In this document: piece after piece, positions 11,094 through 18,767 of the stretch | Numbering within the stretch: position 1 is the stretch's first letter | How the letters are laid out: the number at the start of each line of letters is the position of its first letter | Assembly (NCBI RefSeq): GCF_002078235.1 | Contig: NZ_MSGP01000340.1 | Coordinates: 1 to 61,892 of the forward strand | Direction: 5' to 3' | DNA from: Streptomyces viridosporus | Lineage (GTDB): Bacteria; Actinomycetota; Actinomycetes; Streptomycetales; Streptomycetaceae | DNA: 61,892 nt | The notes under the pieces: generated by a model | Databases searched by the model: none | Told to the model about the DNA's origin: nothing | Seen by the model: the letters and a program-made list of their open reading frames with translations, nothing else | Position numbers and translations under genes: made by a program

Positions 11094-12263
11094 GTGGCGG
11101 ACGCTGCAGGAAGCGGCACTCGTACCACGCGGTCGGCACGGCGGGTGCTCGTCGCCGCGGACAAGTTCAAGGGGTCGCTGACGGCCGTGGAGGTCGCCGA
11201 GCGGGTGACGGCCGGCCTGCGCCGGGTCGTGCCGGACCTGGCGGTCGAGGCGCTGCCCGTGGCCGACGGAGGCGACGGCACCGTGGCCGCCGCGGTCGCG
11301 GCCGGGTTCGCCCGGCGGGAGGTACGGGTCGCGGGTCCGCTCGGCGACGAGGTGACGGCGGCGTACGCGCTGCGCGGTGACACCGCCGTCGTGGAGATGG
11401 CGGAGGCCAGCGGGCTGCAGCGGTTGCCGGCCGGCGTCTTCGCGCCGCTCACGGCGTCCACGTACGGCTCCGGCGAACTGCTGCGGGCCGCGCTGGACGC
11501 GGGGGCGCGCACCCTCGTCTTCGGTGTCGGCGGCAGTGCCACCACCGACGGCGGCGCGGGCATGCTGGCGGCGCTGGGCGCCCGGTTCCTGAAGGCCGAC
11601 GGCGAGCCGGTGGCGCCGGGCGGCGGCGGGCTCGCCGAGCTGGCCTCGGCCGACCTGTCCGGTCTCGACCCGCGTCTCGGCGAGGTCGAGCTGATCCTCG
11701 CGAGCGACGTCGACAACCCGCTGACCGGCCCCCAGGGCGCCCCGGCGGTCTACGGCCCGCAGAAGGGCGCCTCCCCCGAGGAGGTGGAGCGGCTGGACGC
11801 GGCCCTCGCGCACTTCGCGAAGGTGCTGGAGGGGTCCATCGGCCCGCGGGCCACCGCGTACGCCGCCTCGCCGGGGGCGGGCGCGGCGGGCGGCATCGGC
11901 TACGGCGCGCTGCTGCTGGGGGCCGCCTTCCGGCCCGGGATCGAGGTCATGCTGGAGGTGCTCGGCTTCGCGCCCGCGCTCGAGCGGGCCGATCTCGTCG
12001 TCACCGGCGAGGGGTCCCTGGACCGGCAGACCCTGCACGGCAAGGCACCGGCGGGCGTCGCCGCCGCCGCCCGGGCGGCGGGCAAGGAGGTCGTCGCGGT
12101 GTGCGGGCGGCTCGCGCTGTCCCCGGAGACGCTGGACCGGGCGGGGATCCGGCGCGCGTACGCGCTGACCGATCTGGAGCCGGACGTGGCGAAGTGCATC
12201 GCCGGGGCGGGGCCGATCCTGGAGCGTACGGCGGAGCGCATCGCACGGGACTTCCTGGGCTGA
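11094..12263 (+). CDS. Glycerate kinase (GarK/GlxK family)
   Basis: A 389-aa kinase that phosphorylates D-glycerate, feeding glyoxylate- or tartronate-derived carbon into glycolysis. Family blocks: VLVAADKFKGSLTA at the start, LPVADGGDGTV, EASGLQRLP, the phosphate loop GVGGSATTDGGAGML, and VVTGEGSLDRQTLHGKAP near the C-terminus. GTG at 11094 is preferred over the in-frame GTG at 11061 because GAGGGGAAGG lies just upstream. A TAGGGT hexamer at 11029-11034 is a plausible -10 with a ~50-base leader. It may use glyoxylate made by the malyl-CoA lyase of the ethylmalonyl-CoA operon about 3.5 kb away; that is an inference from proximity. Confidence 0.92.
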   Translation: MADAAGSGTRTTRSARRVLVAADKFKGSLTAVEVAERVTAGLRRVVPDLAVEALPVADGGDGTVAAAVAAGFARREVRVAGPLGDEVTAAYALRGDTAVVEMAEASGLQRLPAGVFAPLTASTYGSGELLRAALDAGARTLVFGVGGSATTDGGAGMLAALGARFLKADGEPVAPGGGGLAELASADLSGLDPRLGEVELILASDVDNPLTGPQGAPAVYGPQKGASPEEVERLDAALAHFAKVLEGSIGPRATAYAASPGAGAAGGIGYGALLLGAAFRPGIEVMLEVLGFAPALERADLVVTGEGSLDRQTLHGKAPAGVAAAARAAGKEVVAVCGRLALSPETLDRAGIRRAYALTDLEPDVAKCIAGAGPILERTAERIARDFLG

Positions 12264-12312
12264 CGCCCGCCGGTCCTCCGTGCCCGGGGGCGTCGGCCCC
12301 CTCGGCCCCCGG

Positions 12313-12360
12313 CGAGGCGAAGGGCCCCGAACCCACCCGGGTCCGGGGCCCTTCGCCTCG
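12313..12360. terminator. Strong bidirectional terminator between glycerate kinase and pssA
   Basis: Perfect 17-bp stem: CGAGGCGAAGGGCCCCG (12313-12329) against its complement at 12344-12360. The stem continues about four pairs inward past one mismatch to a small loop. It is centred between two converging stop codons (12263 and 12368). Confidence 0.9.
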
Positions 12361-12367
12361 CGGAGCG

Positions 12368-13222
12368 CTACGGCAGCTGCGCCGCCCGCGCCTCCCGCCG
12401 GTTGTCGCGGAAGTTGTTCACCCGCCGCGCCGTCGCGAACAGCGGGATCACCGCGCCCAGCACCAGCTGCAGCGCGCAACCGGTCTGCAGCAGCAGCTGA
12501 CCGCTCGGGGCGTCGAACGCCCAGGCCGCCAGCATCCCCATGCTCAGCACGATCCAGGTGAGCATCGCCACCGCGAGGCGTCCCCGCGGCTTGGGGTACT
12601 CCACCCGGCTCACCATCAGCCAGGCCGTGCCCAGGACCGCCAGCAGCGTCGCCACGAACGGCAGCTCCAGCAGCACGATCGAGACGACGGTCAGCGCGCC
12701 GAACGGCGACGGCATGCCCTGGAAGGTGCCGTCCTTCACCGTGACGCAGGAGAATCTCGCCAGCCTCAGCACCACCGCCAGCAGCACCACGATCGCCCCG
12801 ACCGCGGCCACCCGCTGGTGCGCGTCGTCCGCGACCATGCCGTAGACCAGGACGAAGTACGCCGGCGCGAGGCCGAAGCTGATCAGGTCCGAGAGGTTGT
12901 CCAGCTCGGCGCCCATGGGGGAGGAGCGCAGCTTGCGCGCCACCAGGCCGTCGAACAGGTCGAAGACCGCCGCGCACAGCATCAGGATGACGGCGGTGGC
13001 CGCGCTGTGGCGGGCCATGCCGGTCTCCTGGCTGCCCGTGAGGTGCGGGATCAGGATGCCGGTGGTGGTGAAGTACACCGCCATGAAGCCGCAGGTGGCG
13101 TTGCCGAGGGTGAGGGTGTCGGCTATCGACAGGCGGAGCGAGAGCGGCATCTCCTCCTCGTCGTCCGGCTCGTCGGCCTCCGGCACCCACCCGGTCTGTG
13201 TCTCGGGATCAATCACGGTCAA
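12368..13222 (-). CDS. pssA: CDP-diacylglycerol--serine O-phosphatidyltransferase
   Basis: A 284-aa membrane enzyme making phosphatidylserine from CDP-diacylglycerol and serine. The CDP-alcohol phosphotransferase motif is present as DGLVAR...G...D...D, ending DNLSDLISFG. As I count it the AR-to-G spacer is seven residues rather than the usual eight. Six to eight hydrophobic helices follow. The N-terminus is acidic and cytoplasmic. It overlaps the end of psd by 14 bases, so the two are transcribed together in the order psd-pssA and probably translationally coupled. Their products act in sequence to give phosphatidylethanolamine, a major Streptomyces lipid. Confidence 0.93.
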   Translation of the reverse strand: MTVIDPETQTGWVPEADEPDDEEEMPLSLRLSIADTLTLGNATCGFMAVYFTTTGILIPHLTGSQETGMARHSAATAVILMLCAAVFDLFDGLVARKLRSSPMGAELDNLSDLISFGLAPAYFVLVYGMVADDAHQRVAAVGAIVVLLAVVLRLARFSCVTVKDGTFQGMPSPFGALTVVSIVLLELPFVATLLAVLGTAWLMVSRVEYPKPRGRLAVAMLTWIVLSMGMLAAWAFDAPSGQLLLQTGCALQLVLGAVIPLFATARRVNNFRDNRREARAAQLP

Positions 13223-13865
13223 TGCGAGTCACCCCAGCCACGGTCTTCTGGCCGACCTCGACCGCGACCTCCACGCCCTCGGGCAGGTAGAGGTCGACGC
13301 GGGAGCCGAACCGGATCAGACCGATGCGCTCGCCCTGCTCGACCTTGGTGCCCTGCGGCACGTAGGGGACGATGCGGCGGGCCACCGCGCCGGCGATCTG
13401 GATCATCTCGATGTCGCCGAGCTCGGTGTCGAAGTGCCACACGACGCGCTCGTTGTTCTCGCTCTCCTTGTTGAAGGCGGGAACGAAGCCACCGGGGACG
13501 TGCTCGACCGACGTCACGGTGCCGGACAGCGGGGCCCGGTTCACGTGGACGTTGAGCGGGCTCATGAAGATCGCGACGCGGGTGCGGCCGTCCTTCCAGG
13601 GCATGATGCTCTGCACCACACCGTCGGCGGGCGAGATGACCCGGCCCTGGGCGATCTCGCGCTCGGGGTCGCGGAAGAACCACAGCATCCCCGCCGCCAG
13701 GGCGGTGGCGGGGACGGCGACGGCCTTCGCCGCACCCGAGCGGCGGGCGCGCAGAAGGCTGACGGCTGCGGTGGCGACGGTCGGCAGAAGCCACGGCGAT
13801 GCTCCGCGTGCGAGGCGCACGCCGGCCAGGCTGTCGCGAGATGCAGGGGTTTGGCTGTCGGGCAT
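13209..13865 (-). CDS. psd: Phosphatidylserine decarboxylase, short pyruvoyl-dependent form
   Basis: A 218-aa proenzyme that decarboxylates phosphatidylserine to phosphatidylethanolamine. It shows MLWFFRDPER, the HVNRAPLSGTV block, and a C-terminal self-cleavage site in IRFGSRVDLYLPEG, where Gly-Ser cleavage would leave a pyruvoyl alpha subunit of about 35 residues. Length and the FGSR site match the short (archaeal/actinobacterial) Psd class rather than the ~320-aa LGST class. A hydrophobic segment at residues ~28-60 should anchor it in the membrane. The ATG at 13865 has GAAGG six bases upstream; the upstream open frame lacks a better start. First gene of the psd-pssA pair. Confidence 0.93.
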   Translation of the reverse strand: MPDSQTPASRDSLAGVRLARGASPWLLPTVATAAVSLLRARRSGAAKAVAVPATALAAGMLWFFRDPEREIAQGRVISPADGVVQSIMPWKDGRTRVAIFMSPLNVHVNRAPLSGTVTSVEHVPGGFVPAFNKESENNERVVWHFDTELGDIEMIQIAGAVARRIVPYVPQGTKVEQGERIGLIRFGSRVDLYLPEGVEVAVEVGQKTVAGVTRIDRD

Positions 13866-13987
13866 GGATGACCTTCGTAGCGGATGATGCCGCGCACTGA
13901 CGGGGGACGGCGGCTTTCCGGCGATCGTAGCGGCTCTCGGCCACAACTGGGTAAGCCGAGCAGCAGAGTCGGTGGCACGAGAGTACC

Positions 13988-14026
13988 TACGGGGTGTGAT
14001 CATCTTCTGCAAGAAAACACCCCGTA
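13988..14026 (-). terminator. Terminator of the ethylmalonyl-CoA operon
   Basis: Ten-bp perfect stem TACGGGGTGT / ACACCCCGTA beginning 11 bases after the mcd stop. A smaller TTCT...AGAA hairpin sits inside its 19-base loop, which begins with a T-rich stretch on the transcribed strand. It separates the operon from psd. Confidence 0.7.
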
Positions 14027-14036
14027 TCCGGACAAG

Positions 14037-15242
14037 TCAGCCCTGGAATCGATACTCTTCGAGCAGCCGCCGACCGATGATCATTTTCTGGATCTCGGCG
14101 GTGCCCTCACCGATCAGCAGCATCGGGGCCTCGCGGTAGAGGCGCTCGATCTCGTACTCCTTGGAGAAGCCGTAGCCGCCGTGGATCCGGAAGGAGTCCT
14201 CCACGACCTCCTTGCAGTACTCGGAGGCGAGGTACTTCGCCATCCCCGCTTCGAGGTCGTTTCGTTCGCCGGAGTCCTTTTTGCGCGCTGCGTTCACCAT
14301 CATCGCATGCGCGGCCTCCACCTTGGTAGCCATCTCCGCGAGCTTGAACTGGATGGCCTGGTGCTGGGCGATCGGCTTGCCGAACGTGTGACGCTGCTGG
14401 GCGTACCGGACGCCCAGCTCGAAGGCGCGCTGGGCGACGCCGCAGCCACGGGCCGCCACATTGACGCGGCCGACCTCCACGCCGTCCATCATGTGGTAGA
14501 AGCCCCGGCCGGTGACCCCGCCGAGCACCCGGTCGGCCGGAACGCGCAGGCCGTCCATGATGAGCTCGGTGGTGTCGACGCCCTTGTAGCCCATCTTGTC
14601 GATCTTGCCCGGGATGGTGAGGCCGGGACGGACCTCGCCGAACCCGGGCTCCTTCTCCACCAGGAAGGTGGTCATCGACTTGTGGGGCGCCGTTCCCTCG
14701 GGGTGACCCTCGTCACTGCGGACCAGTACGGCCACCAGCGACGAGGTGCCGCCGTTGGTCAGCCACATCTTCTGGCCGTTCAGGACGTACTCGTCGCCGT
14801 CCTTCACCGCCTTCGACGTGATGGCCGACACGTCGGAGCCCAGGCCCGGCTCCGACATGGAGAAGGCGCCGCGGATGTCGCCGGCCGCCATCCTCGGCAG
14901 GAAGTGGTCCTTCTGTTCCTGCGTGCCGTGCTGCTTGAGCATGTACGCGACGATGAAGTGGGTGTTGATGATGCCGGACACCGACATCCACCCGCGGGCG
15001 ATCTCCTCCACGCACAACGCGTAGGTCAGGAGCGACTCGCCCAGACCCCCGTACTCCTCGGGGATCATCAGACCGAACAGGCCGAGTTCCTTCAGGCCGT
15101 CGACGATCGCTTGCGGGTACTCGTCGCGGTGCTCCAGATCGGTCGCGACCGGGATGATCTCCTTGTCCACGAAGTCCCGGACGGTGGAGAGGATCTCCTG
15201 CTGGACGTCGGTCAGACCGGCGGTCTGGGCGAGTCGTGCCAT
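14037..15242 (-). CDS. mcd: Acyl-CoA dehydrogenase, probable (2S)-methylsuccinyl-CoA dehydrogenase
   Basis: A 401-aa FAD enzyme that would oxidise methylsuccinyl-CoA to mesaconyl-CoA. General acyl-CoA dehydrogenase marks: FSMSEPGLGSDVS and WLTNGG for FAD/substrate binding, RHTFGKPI, YGFSKEYEIERLYREAPMLL, and the catalytic Glu in IGEGTAEIQ. The substrate is inferred from position: it is the last gene of ccr-ecm-mcl-mch-mcd and methylsuccinyl-CoA is the product of Ecm. The start ATG at 15242 lies two bases beyond the mch stop; an open frame continues upstream inside mch but has no start signal. Known Mcd proteins of alphaproteobacteria are longer (~540 aa), so this would be the short actinobacterial form. 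Confidence 0.88.
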   Translation of the reverse strand: MARLAQTAGLTDVQQEILSTVRDFVDKEIIPVATDLEHRDEYPQAIVDGLKELGLFGLMIPEEYGGLGESLLTYALCVEEIARGWMSVSGIINTHFIVAYMLKQHGTQEQKDHFLPRMAAGDIRGAFSMSEPGLGSDVSAITSKAVKDGDEYVLNGQKMWLTNGGTSSLVAVLVRSDEGHPEGTAPHKSMTTFLVEKEPGFGEVRPGLTIPGKIDKMGYKGVDTTELIMDGLRVPADRVLGGVTGRGFYHMMDGVEVGRVNVAARGCGVAQRAFELGVRYAQQRHTFGKPIAQHQAIQFKLAEMATKVEAAHAMMVNAARKKDSGERNDLEAGMAKYLASEYCKEVVEDSFRIHGGYGFSKEYEIERLYREAPMLLIGEGTAEIQKMIIGRRLLEEYRFQG

Positions 15243-15244
15243 GG

Positions 15245-15757
15245 CTACTTCTCCTGCTCCCTGGGCTCGGGGCGGCCGGGCTGCTCGCCGCCGCGCTCCT
15301 TGATGTACGTCTCGGTCGGCACCATCACCTTGCGGCGGAACACGCAGACCAGGGTTCCGTCCTGCTTGTAGCCCTTGGTCTCGACGTGGACGATGCCGCG
15401 GTCGTTCTTCGACTTCGACGGCCACTTGTCGAGCACGGTCGTCTGGCCGTAGATGGTGTCGCCGTGGAAGGTCGGCGCCACGTGCTTGAGCGACTCGATC
15501 TCCAGGTTGGCGATCGCCTTGCCGGAGATGTCCGGCACCGACATGCCCAGCAGGAGGGAGTAGACGTAGTTGCCGACCACCACGTTCCTGCCGAAGTCCG
15601 TCGTCCTCTCGGCGTAGTTCGCGTCCATGTGGAGCGGGTGGTGGTTCATGGTGAGGAGACAGAACAGGTGGTCGTCGTACTCGGTGACCGTCTTGCCCGG
15701 CCAGTGCTTGTACACCGCCCCGACCTCGAACTCCTCGTAGGTGCGTCCGAACTGCAT
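15245..15757 (-). CDS. mch: MaoC-like hydratase, probable mesaconyl-CoA hydratase
   Basis: A 170-aa hot-dog-fold protein expected to hydrate mesaconyl-CoA to beta-methylmalyl-CoA. The MaoC blocks are recognisable: PGKTVTEYDDHLFCLLT, PLHMDANYAE and GRNVVVGNYVYSLLLGM. The usual catalytic pair D-x-N-P-x-H reads N-H-H-P-L-H here, so the canonical Asp is replaced by Asn and the acid/base arrangement must differ. It is about half the length of the double-hot-dog Mch of Rhodobacter. It begins five bases after mcl and ends two bases before mcd, so it is firmly part of the operon. The C-terminal ~20 residues are charged and probably disordered. Confidence 0.82.
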   Translation of the reverse strand: MQFGRTYEEFEVGAVYKHWPGKTVTEYDDHLFCLLTMNHHPLHMDANYAERTTDFGRNVVVGNYVYSLLLGMSVPDISGKAIANLEIESLKHVAPTFHGDTIYGQTTVLDKWPSKSKNDRGIVHVETKGYKQDGTLVCVFRRKVMVPTETYIKERGGEQPGRPEPREQEK

Positions 15758-15762
15758 GGCCG

Positions 15763-16725
15763 TCACGCCTCCGGGATCTCGAACGTGCTGGTGCGCCGCA
15801 TGCCGGCGGCGCGTCCCTTGCCCGAGATGACCAGGGCCATCTTCCGGCTGGCCTCGTCGATCATCTCGTCGCCGAGCATCGCGGAGCCCTTCTTGCCGCC
15901 CGCCTCGGACGTGTAGTAGTCGTACGCGTCCAGGATCAGCTCGGCGTGGTCGTAGTCCTCCTGCGAGGGCGAGAAGATCTCGTTGGACGCCTCGACCTGA
16001 CCCGGGTGCAGCACCCACTTGCCGTCGAAGCCGAGCGCCGCGGCGCGCTGCGCGACCTCGCGGTAGCCCTCGACGTTGCGGATCTGGAGGTAGGGGCCGT
16101 CGATCGCCTGGAGGTTGTTGGCGCGGGCGGCCATCAGGATCTTCATCAGGATGTAGTGGTAGGCGTCCGCCGGGTAGCCGGGCGGCTGCTCACCCACGAC
16201 CAGCGACTTCATGTTGATGGACGCCATGAAGTCGGCCGGGCCGAAGATGATCGTCTCGACGCGCGGGGAGGCCTGCGCGATCTCGTTGACGTTGTTCAGG
16301 CCCTGCGCGTTCTCGATCTGCGCCTCGATGCCGATCCTGCCGACCTCGAAGCCCATGGTCTTCTCGATCTGGGTCAGCAGGAGGTCCAGGGCGACGACCT
16401 GCTGGGCCGTCTGGACCTTCGGCAGCATGATGCAGTCGAGGTTCTGGCCGGCGCCCTCGACGACCGTCACGACGTCCCGGTACGTCCACTCGGTCGTCCA
16501 GTCGTTGACGCGCACGACGCGGGTCTTGCCGGTCCAGTCGCCCTCGTTGAGGAACTTCACGATGGTGTGCCGCGCCTCGGGCTTGGCGAGCGGCGCGCAG
16601 GCGTCCTCCAGGTCGAGGAAGACCTGGTCCGCGGGGAGGCCCTGGGCCTTCTCCAGGAAGCGCGGGTTCGAGCCCGGTACCGCCAGGCAGGAGCGCCGGG
16701 GGCGAAGGCGGTTGACCGTAGTCAT
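15763..16725 (-). CDS. mcl: CitE-like malyl-CoA / beta-methylmalyl-CoA lyase
   Basis: A 320-aa Mg2+-dependent C-C lyase that would split beta-methylmalyl-CoA into propionyl-CoA and glyoxylate, and may also handle malyl-CoA. Family marks: RSCLAVPGSNPRF, VFLDLEDACAPLAK, the Mg2+-ligand Glu in IEAQIENAQGL, and the Asp in IIFGPADFMASI, with DGKWVLHPGQVEASNEIF closing the barrel. Its ATG overlaps the ecm stop codon (ATGA), so it is translationally coupled. CitE-type citrate lyase is ruled out by the lack of citD/citF neighbours. Glyoxylate produced here could be joined to acetyl-CoA by a malate synthase encoded elsewhere. Confidence 0.9.
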   Translation of the reverse strand: MTTVNRLRPRRSCLAVPGSNPRFLEKAQGLPADQVFLDLEDACAPLAKPEARHTIVKFLNEGDWTGKTRVVRVNDWTTEWTYRDVVTVVEGAGQNLDCIMLPKVQTAQQVVALDLLLTQIEKTMGFEVGRIGIEAQIENAQGLNNVNEIAQASPRVETIIFGPADFMASINMKSLVVGEQPPGYPADAYHYILMKILMAARANNLQAIDGPYLQIRNVEGYREVAQRAAALGFDGKWVLHPGQVEASNEIFSPSQEDYDHAELILDAYDYYTSEAGGKKGSAMLGDEMIDEASRKMALVISGKGRAAGMRRTSTFEIPEA

Positions 16726-18749
16726 GCGGGGACCTCCAGGGGGTCGAGCTTGTTCGCGTTGCGGATCTCGTCGACGATGCGGCCGATGATCCCGGTGATG
16801 TCGAAGTCCTTCGGGGTGAAGACCGCGGCCACTCCGGCGGCCCGCAGCAGTTCGGCATCACCGCTGGGGATGATGCCACCGGCGATCACCGGTATATCTG
16901 TGGCACCGGCCACACGGAGCCGTTCGAGGACGTCCGGCACCAGCTGGGCGTGCGAGCCGGAGAGGATGGACAGGCCCACCGCGTGCACGTCCTCGGCGAC
17001 GGCCGCGTCCACGATCTGCTCCGGGGTGAGCCGGATGCCCTGGTAGACCACCTCGAACCCGGCGTCGCGGGCCCGCACGGCGATCTGCTCGGCACCGTTG
17101 GAGTGCCCGTCCAGGCCCGGCTTGCCGACCAGGAAGCGCAGCTTGCCCACGCCCAGCTCCTCGGCCGTCAGGTCCACCTTGCGGCGCACCTCGGCCAGGG
17201 CCGAGCCCTTCTCGGCGGCGACCGCCACCGGGGCGGAGGAGACACCGGTCGGTGCCCGGAACTCGCCGAACACCTCGCGCAGCGCCCCGGCCCACTCGCC
17301 GGTCGTGACGCCGGCGCGGGCGCACTCCAGGGTGGCCTCCATGAGGTTGTCGGTGCCGCGCGCGGCCTCCTTCAGCTTCTCCAGCGCCTTGCAGGGGCGC
17401 GGGTGGTTGAAGGGCGGCTGGTAGCGGGTGTCGCGCCAGTTCTGCAGCGCGGCGATGACGCGGGCCTCCACCGCCGGGTCGACCGTCTGGATCGCGGTGT
17501 CCAGGTCGGCGGTCAGCGGGTTCGGCTCGGTGCCCTCGAAGGCGTTGACACCGATGATCTTCTCCTCGCCGGACTCGATCCGGGCCCGGCGTTCGGCGTG
17601 CGAGGAGACCAGCTGCGACTTGAGGTAGCCGGACTCGACGGCCGCCATCGCGCCGCCCATCTCCTGGATCCGCTCGATCTCCGCGAGCGAGTCCGCGACC
17701 AGTTGCTCCACCTTCGTCTCGATCACCTTCGATCCCTCGAAGATGTCGTCGTACTCCAGCAGGTCGCTCTCGTACGCCAGGACCTGCTGGATGCGCAGCG
17801 ACCACTGCTGGTCCCAGGGGCGGGGCAGGCCCAGGGCCTCGTTCCAGGCCGGCAGCTGCACGGCACGCGCGCGTGCGTCCTTGGAGAGGGTCACGGCCAG
17901 CATCTCCAGGACGATCCGCTGGACGTTGTTCTCCGGCTGCGCCTCGGTCAGCCCGAGGGAGTTCACCTGGACGCCGTAGCGGAAGCGGCGGTGCTTGGGG
18001 TTCTCGATGCCGTACCGCTCGTGCGTGATCCGGTCCCAGATGCGGCCGAACGCCCGCATCTTGCACATCTCCTCGACGAAGCGGACGCCCGCGTTCACGA
18101 AGAAGGAGATGCGGCCGACCACGTCGCCCATGCGCTCCTGCGGCACCTGGCCGCCGTCGCGCACGGCGTCGAGCACGGCGATCGCGGTGGACATCGCGTA
18201 CGCGATCTCCTGCACCGGCGTGGCCCCGGCCTCCTGCAGGTGGTAGCTGCAGATGTTGATCGGGTTCCACTTCGGGATGTGGGTGACCGTGTACGCGATC
18301 ATGTCCGTCGTCAGGCGGAGCGACGGCCCCGGCGGGAACACGTGGGTGCCCCGGGAGAGGTACTCCTTGACGATGTCGTTCTGGGTCGTGCCCTGGAGCT
18401 TGGTGATGTCCGCGCCCTGCTCCTCGGCGACGACCTGGTAGAGCGCCAGCAGCCACATGGCGGTGGCGTTGATCGTCATCGAGGTGTTCATCTGCTCCAG
18501 GGGGATGTCCTGGAACAGCCGGCGCATGTCACCGAGGTGGGCCACCGGCACCCCGACCCGGCCGACCTCGCCGCGGGCGAGGACGTGGTCCGGGTCGTAC
18601 CCGGTCTGGGTCGGCAGGTCGAACGCGACCGACAGACCGGTCTGGCCCTTGGCGAGGTTGCGCCGGTACAGCTCGTTGGACGCCTCGGCCGTGGAGTGAC
18701 CGGCGTACGTGCGCATGAGCCACGGCCGGTCCTTCTGACGCTCAGTCAT
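16722..18749 (-). CDS. ecm: Coenzyme-B12-dependent ethylmalonyl-CoA mutase (MeaA type)
   Basis: A 675-aa single-chain mutase converting (2R)-ethylmalonyl-CoA to methylsuccinyl-CoA. The N-terminal ~520 residues form the acyl-CoA mutase barrel (RTYAGHSTAEASNELY, FDLPTQTGYDPDH). The C-terminal B12 domain contains the cobalt-coordinating DxHxxG in GLDGHSNG, then SILSGSH and VIAGGIIP. Ordinary methylmalonyl-CoA mutases use separate or larger subunits; this compact form next to ccr is the MeaA/Ecm type first described in Methylobacterium and Streptomyces. Eighteen bases separate it from ccr. Isobutyryl-CoA mutase is excluded by length and context. Confidence 0.92.
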   Translation of the reverse strand: MTERQKDRPWLMRTYAGHSTAEASNELYRRNLAKGQTGLSVAFDLPTQTGYDPDHVLARGEVGRVGVPVAHLGDMRRLFQDIPLEQMNTSMTINATAMWLLALYQVVAEEQGADITKLQGTTQNDIVKEYLSRGTHVFPPGPSLRLTTDMIAYTVTHIPKWNPINICSYHLQEAGATPVQEIAYAMSTAIAVLDAVRDGGQVPQERMGDVVGRISFFVNAGVRFVEEMCKMRAFGRIWDRITHERYGIENPKHRRFRYGVQVNSLGLTEAQPENNVQRIVLEMLAVTLSKDARARAVQLPAWNEALGLPRPWDQQWSLRIQQVLAYESDLLEYDDIFEGSKVIETKVEQLVADSLAEIERIQEMGGAMAAVESGYLKSQLVSSHAERRARIESGEEKIIGVNAFEGTEPNPLTADLDTAIQTVDPAVEARVIAALQNWRDTRYQPPFNHPRPCKALEKLKEAARGTDNLMEATLECARAGVTTGEWAGALREVFGEFRAPTGVSSAPVAVAAEKGSALAEVRRKVDLTAEELGVGKLRFLVGKPGLDGHSNGAEQIAVRARDAGFEVVYQGIRLTPEQIVDAAVAEDVHAVGLSILSGSHAQLVPDVLERLRVAGATDIPVIAGGIIPSGDAELLRAAGVAAVFTPKDFDITGIIGRIVDEIRNANKLDPLEVPA

Positions 18750-18767
18750 CGATGACCTCGGGTGTCC

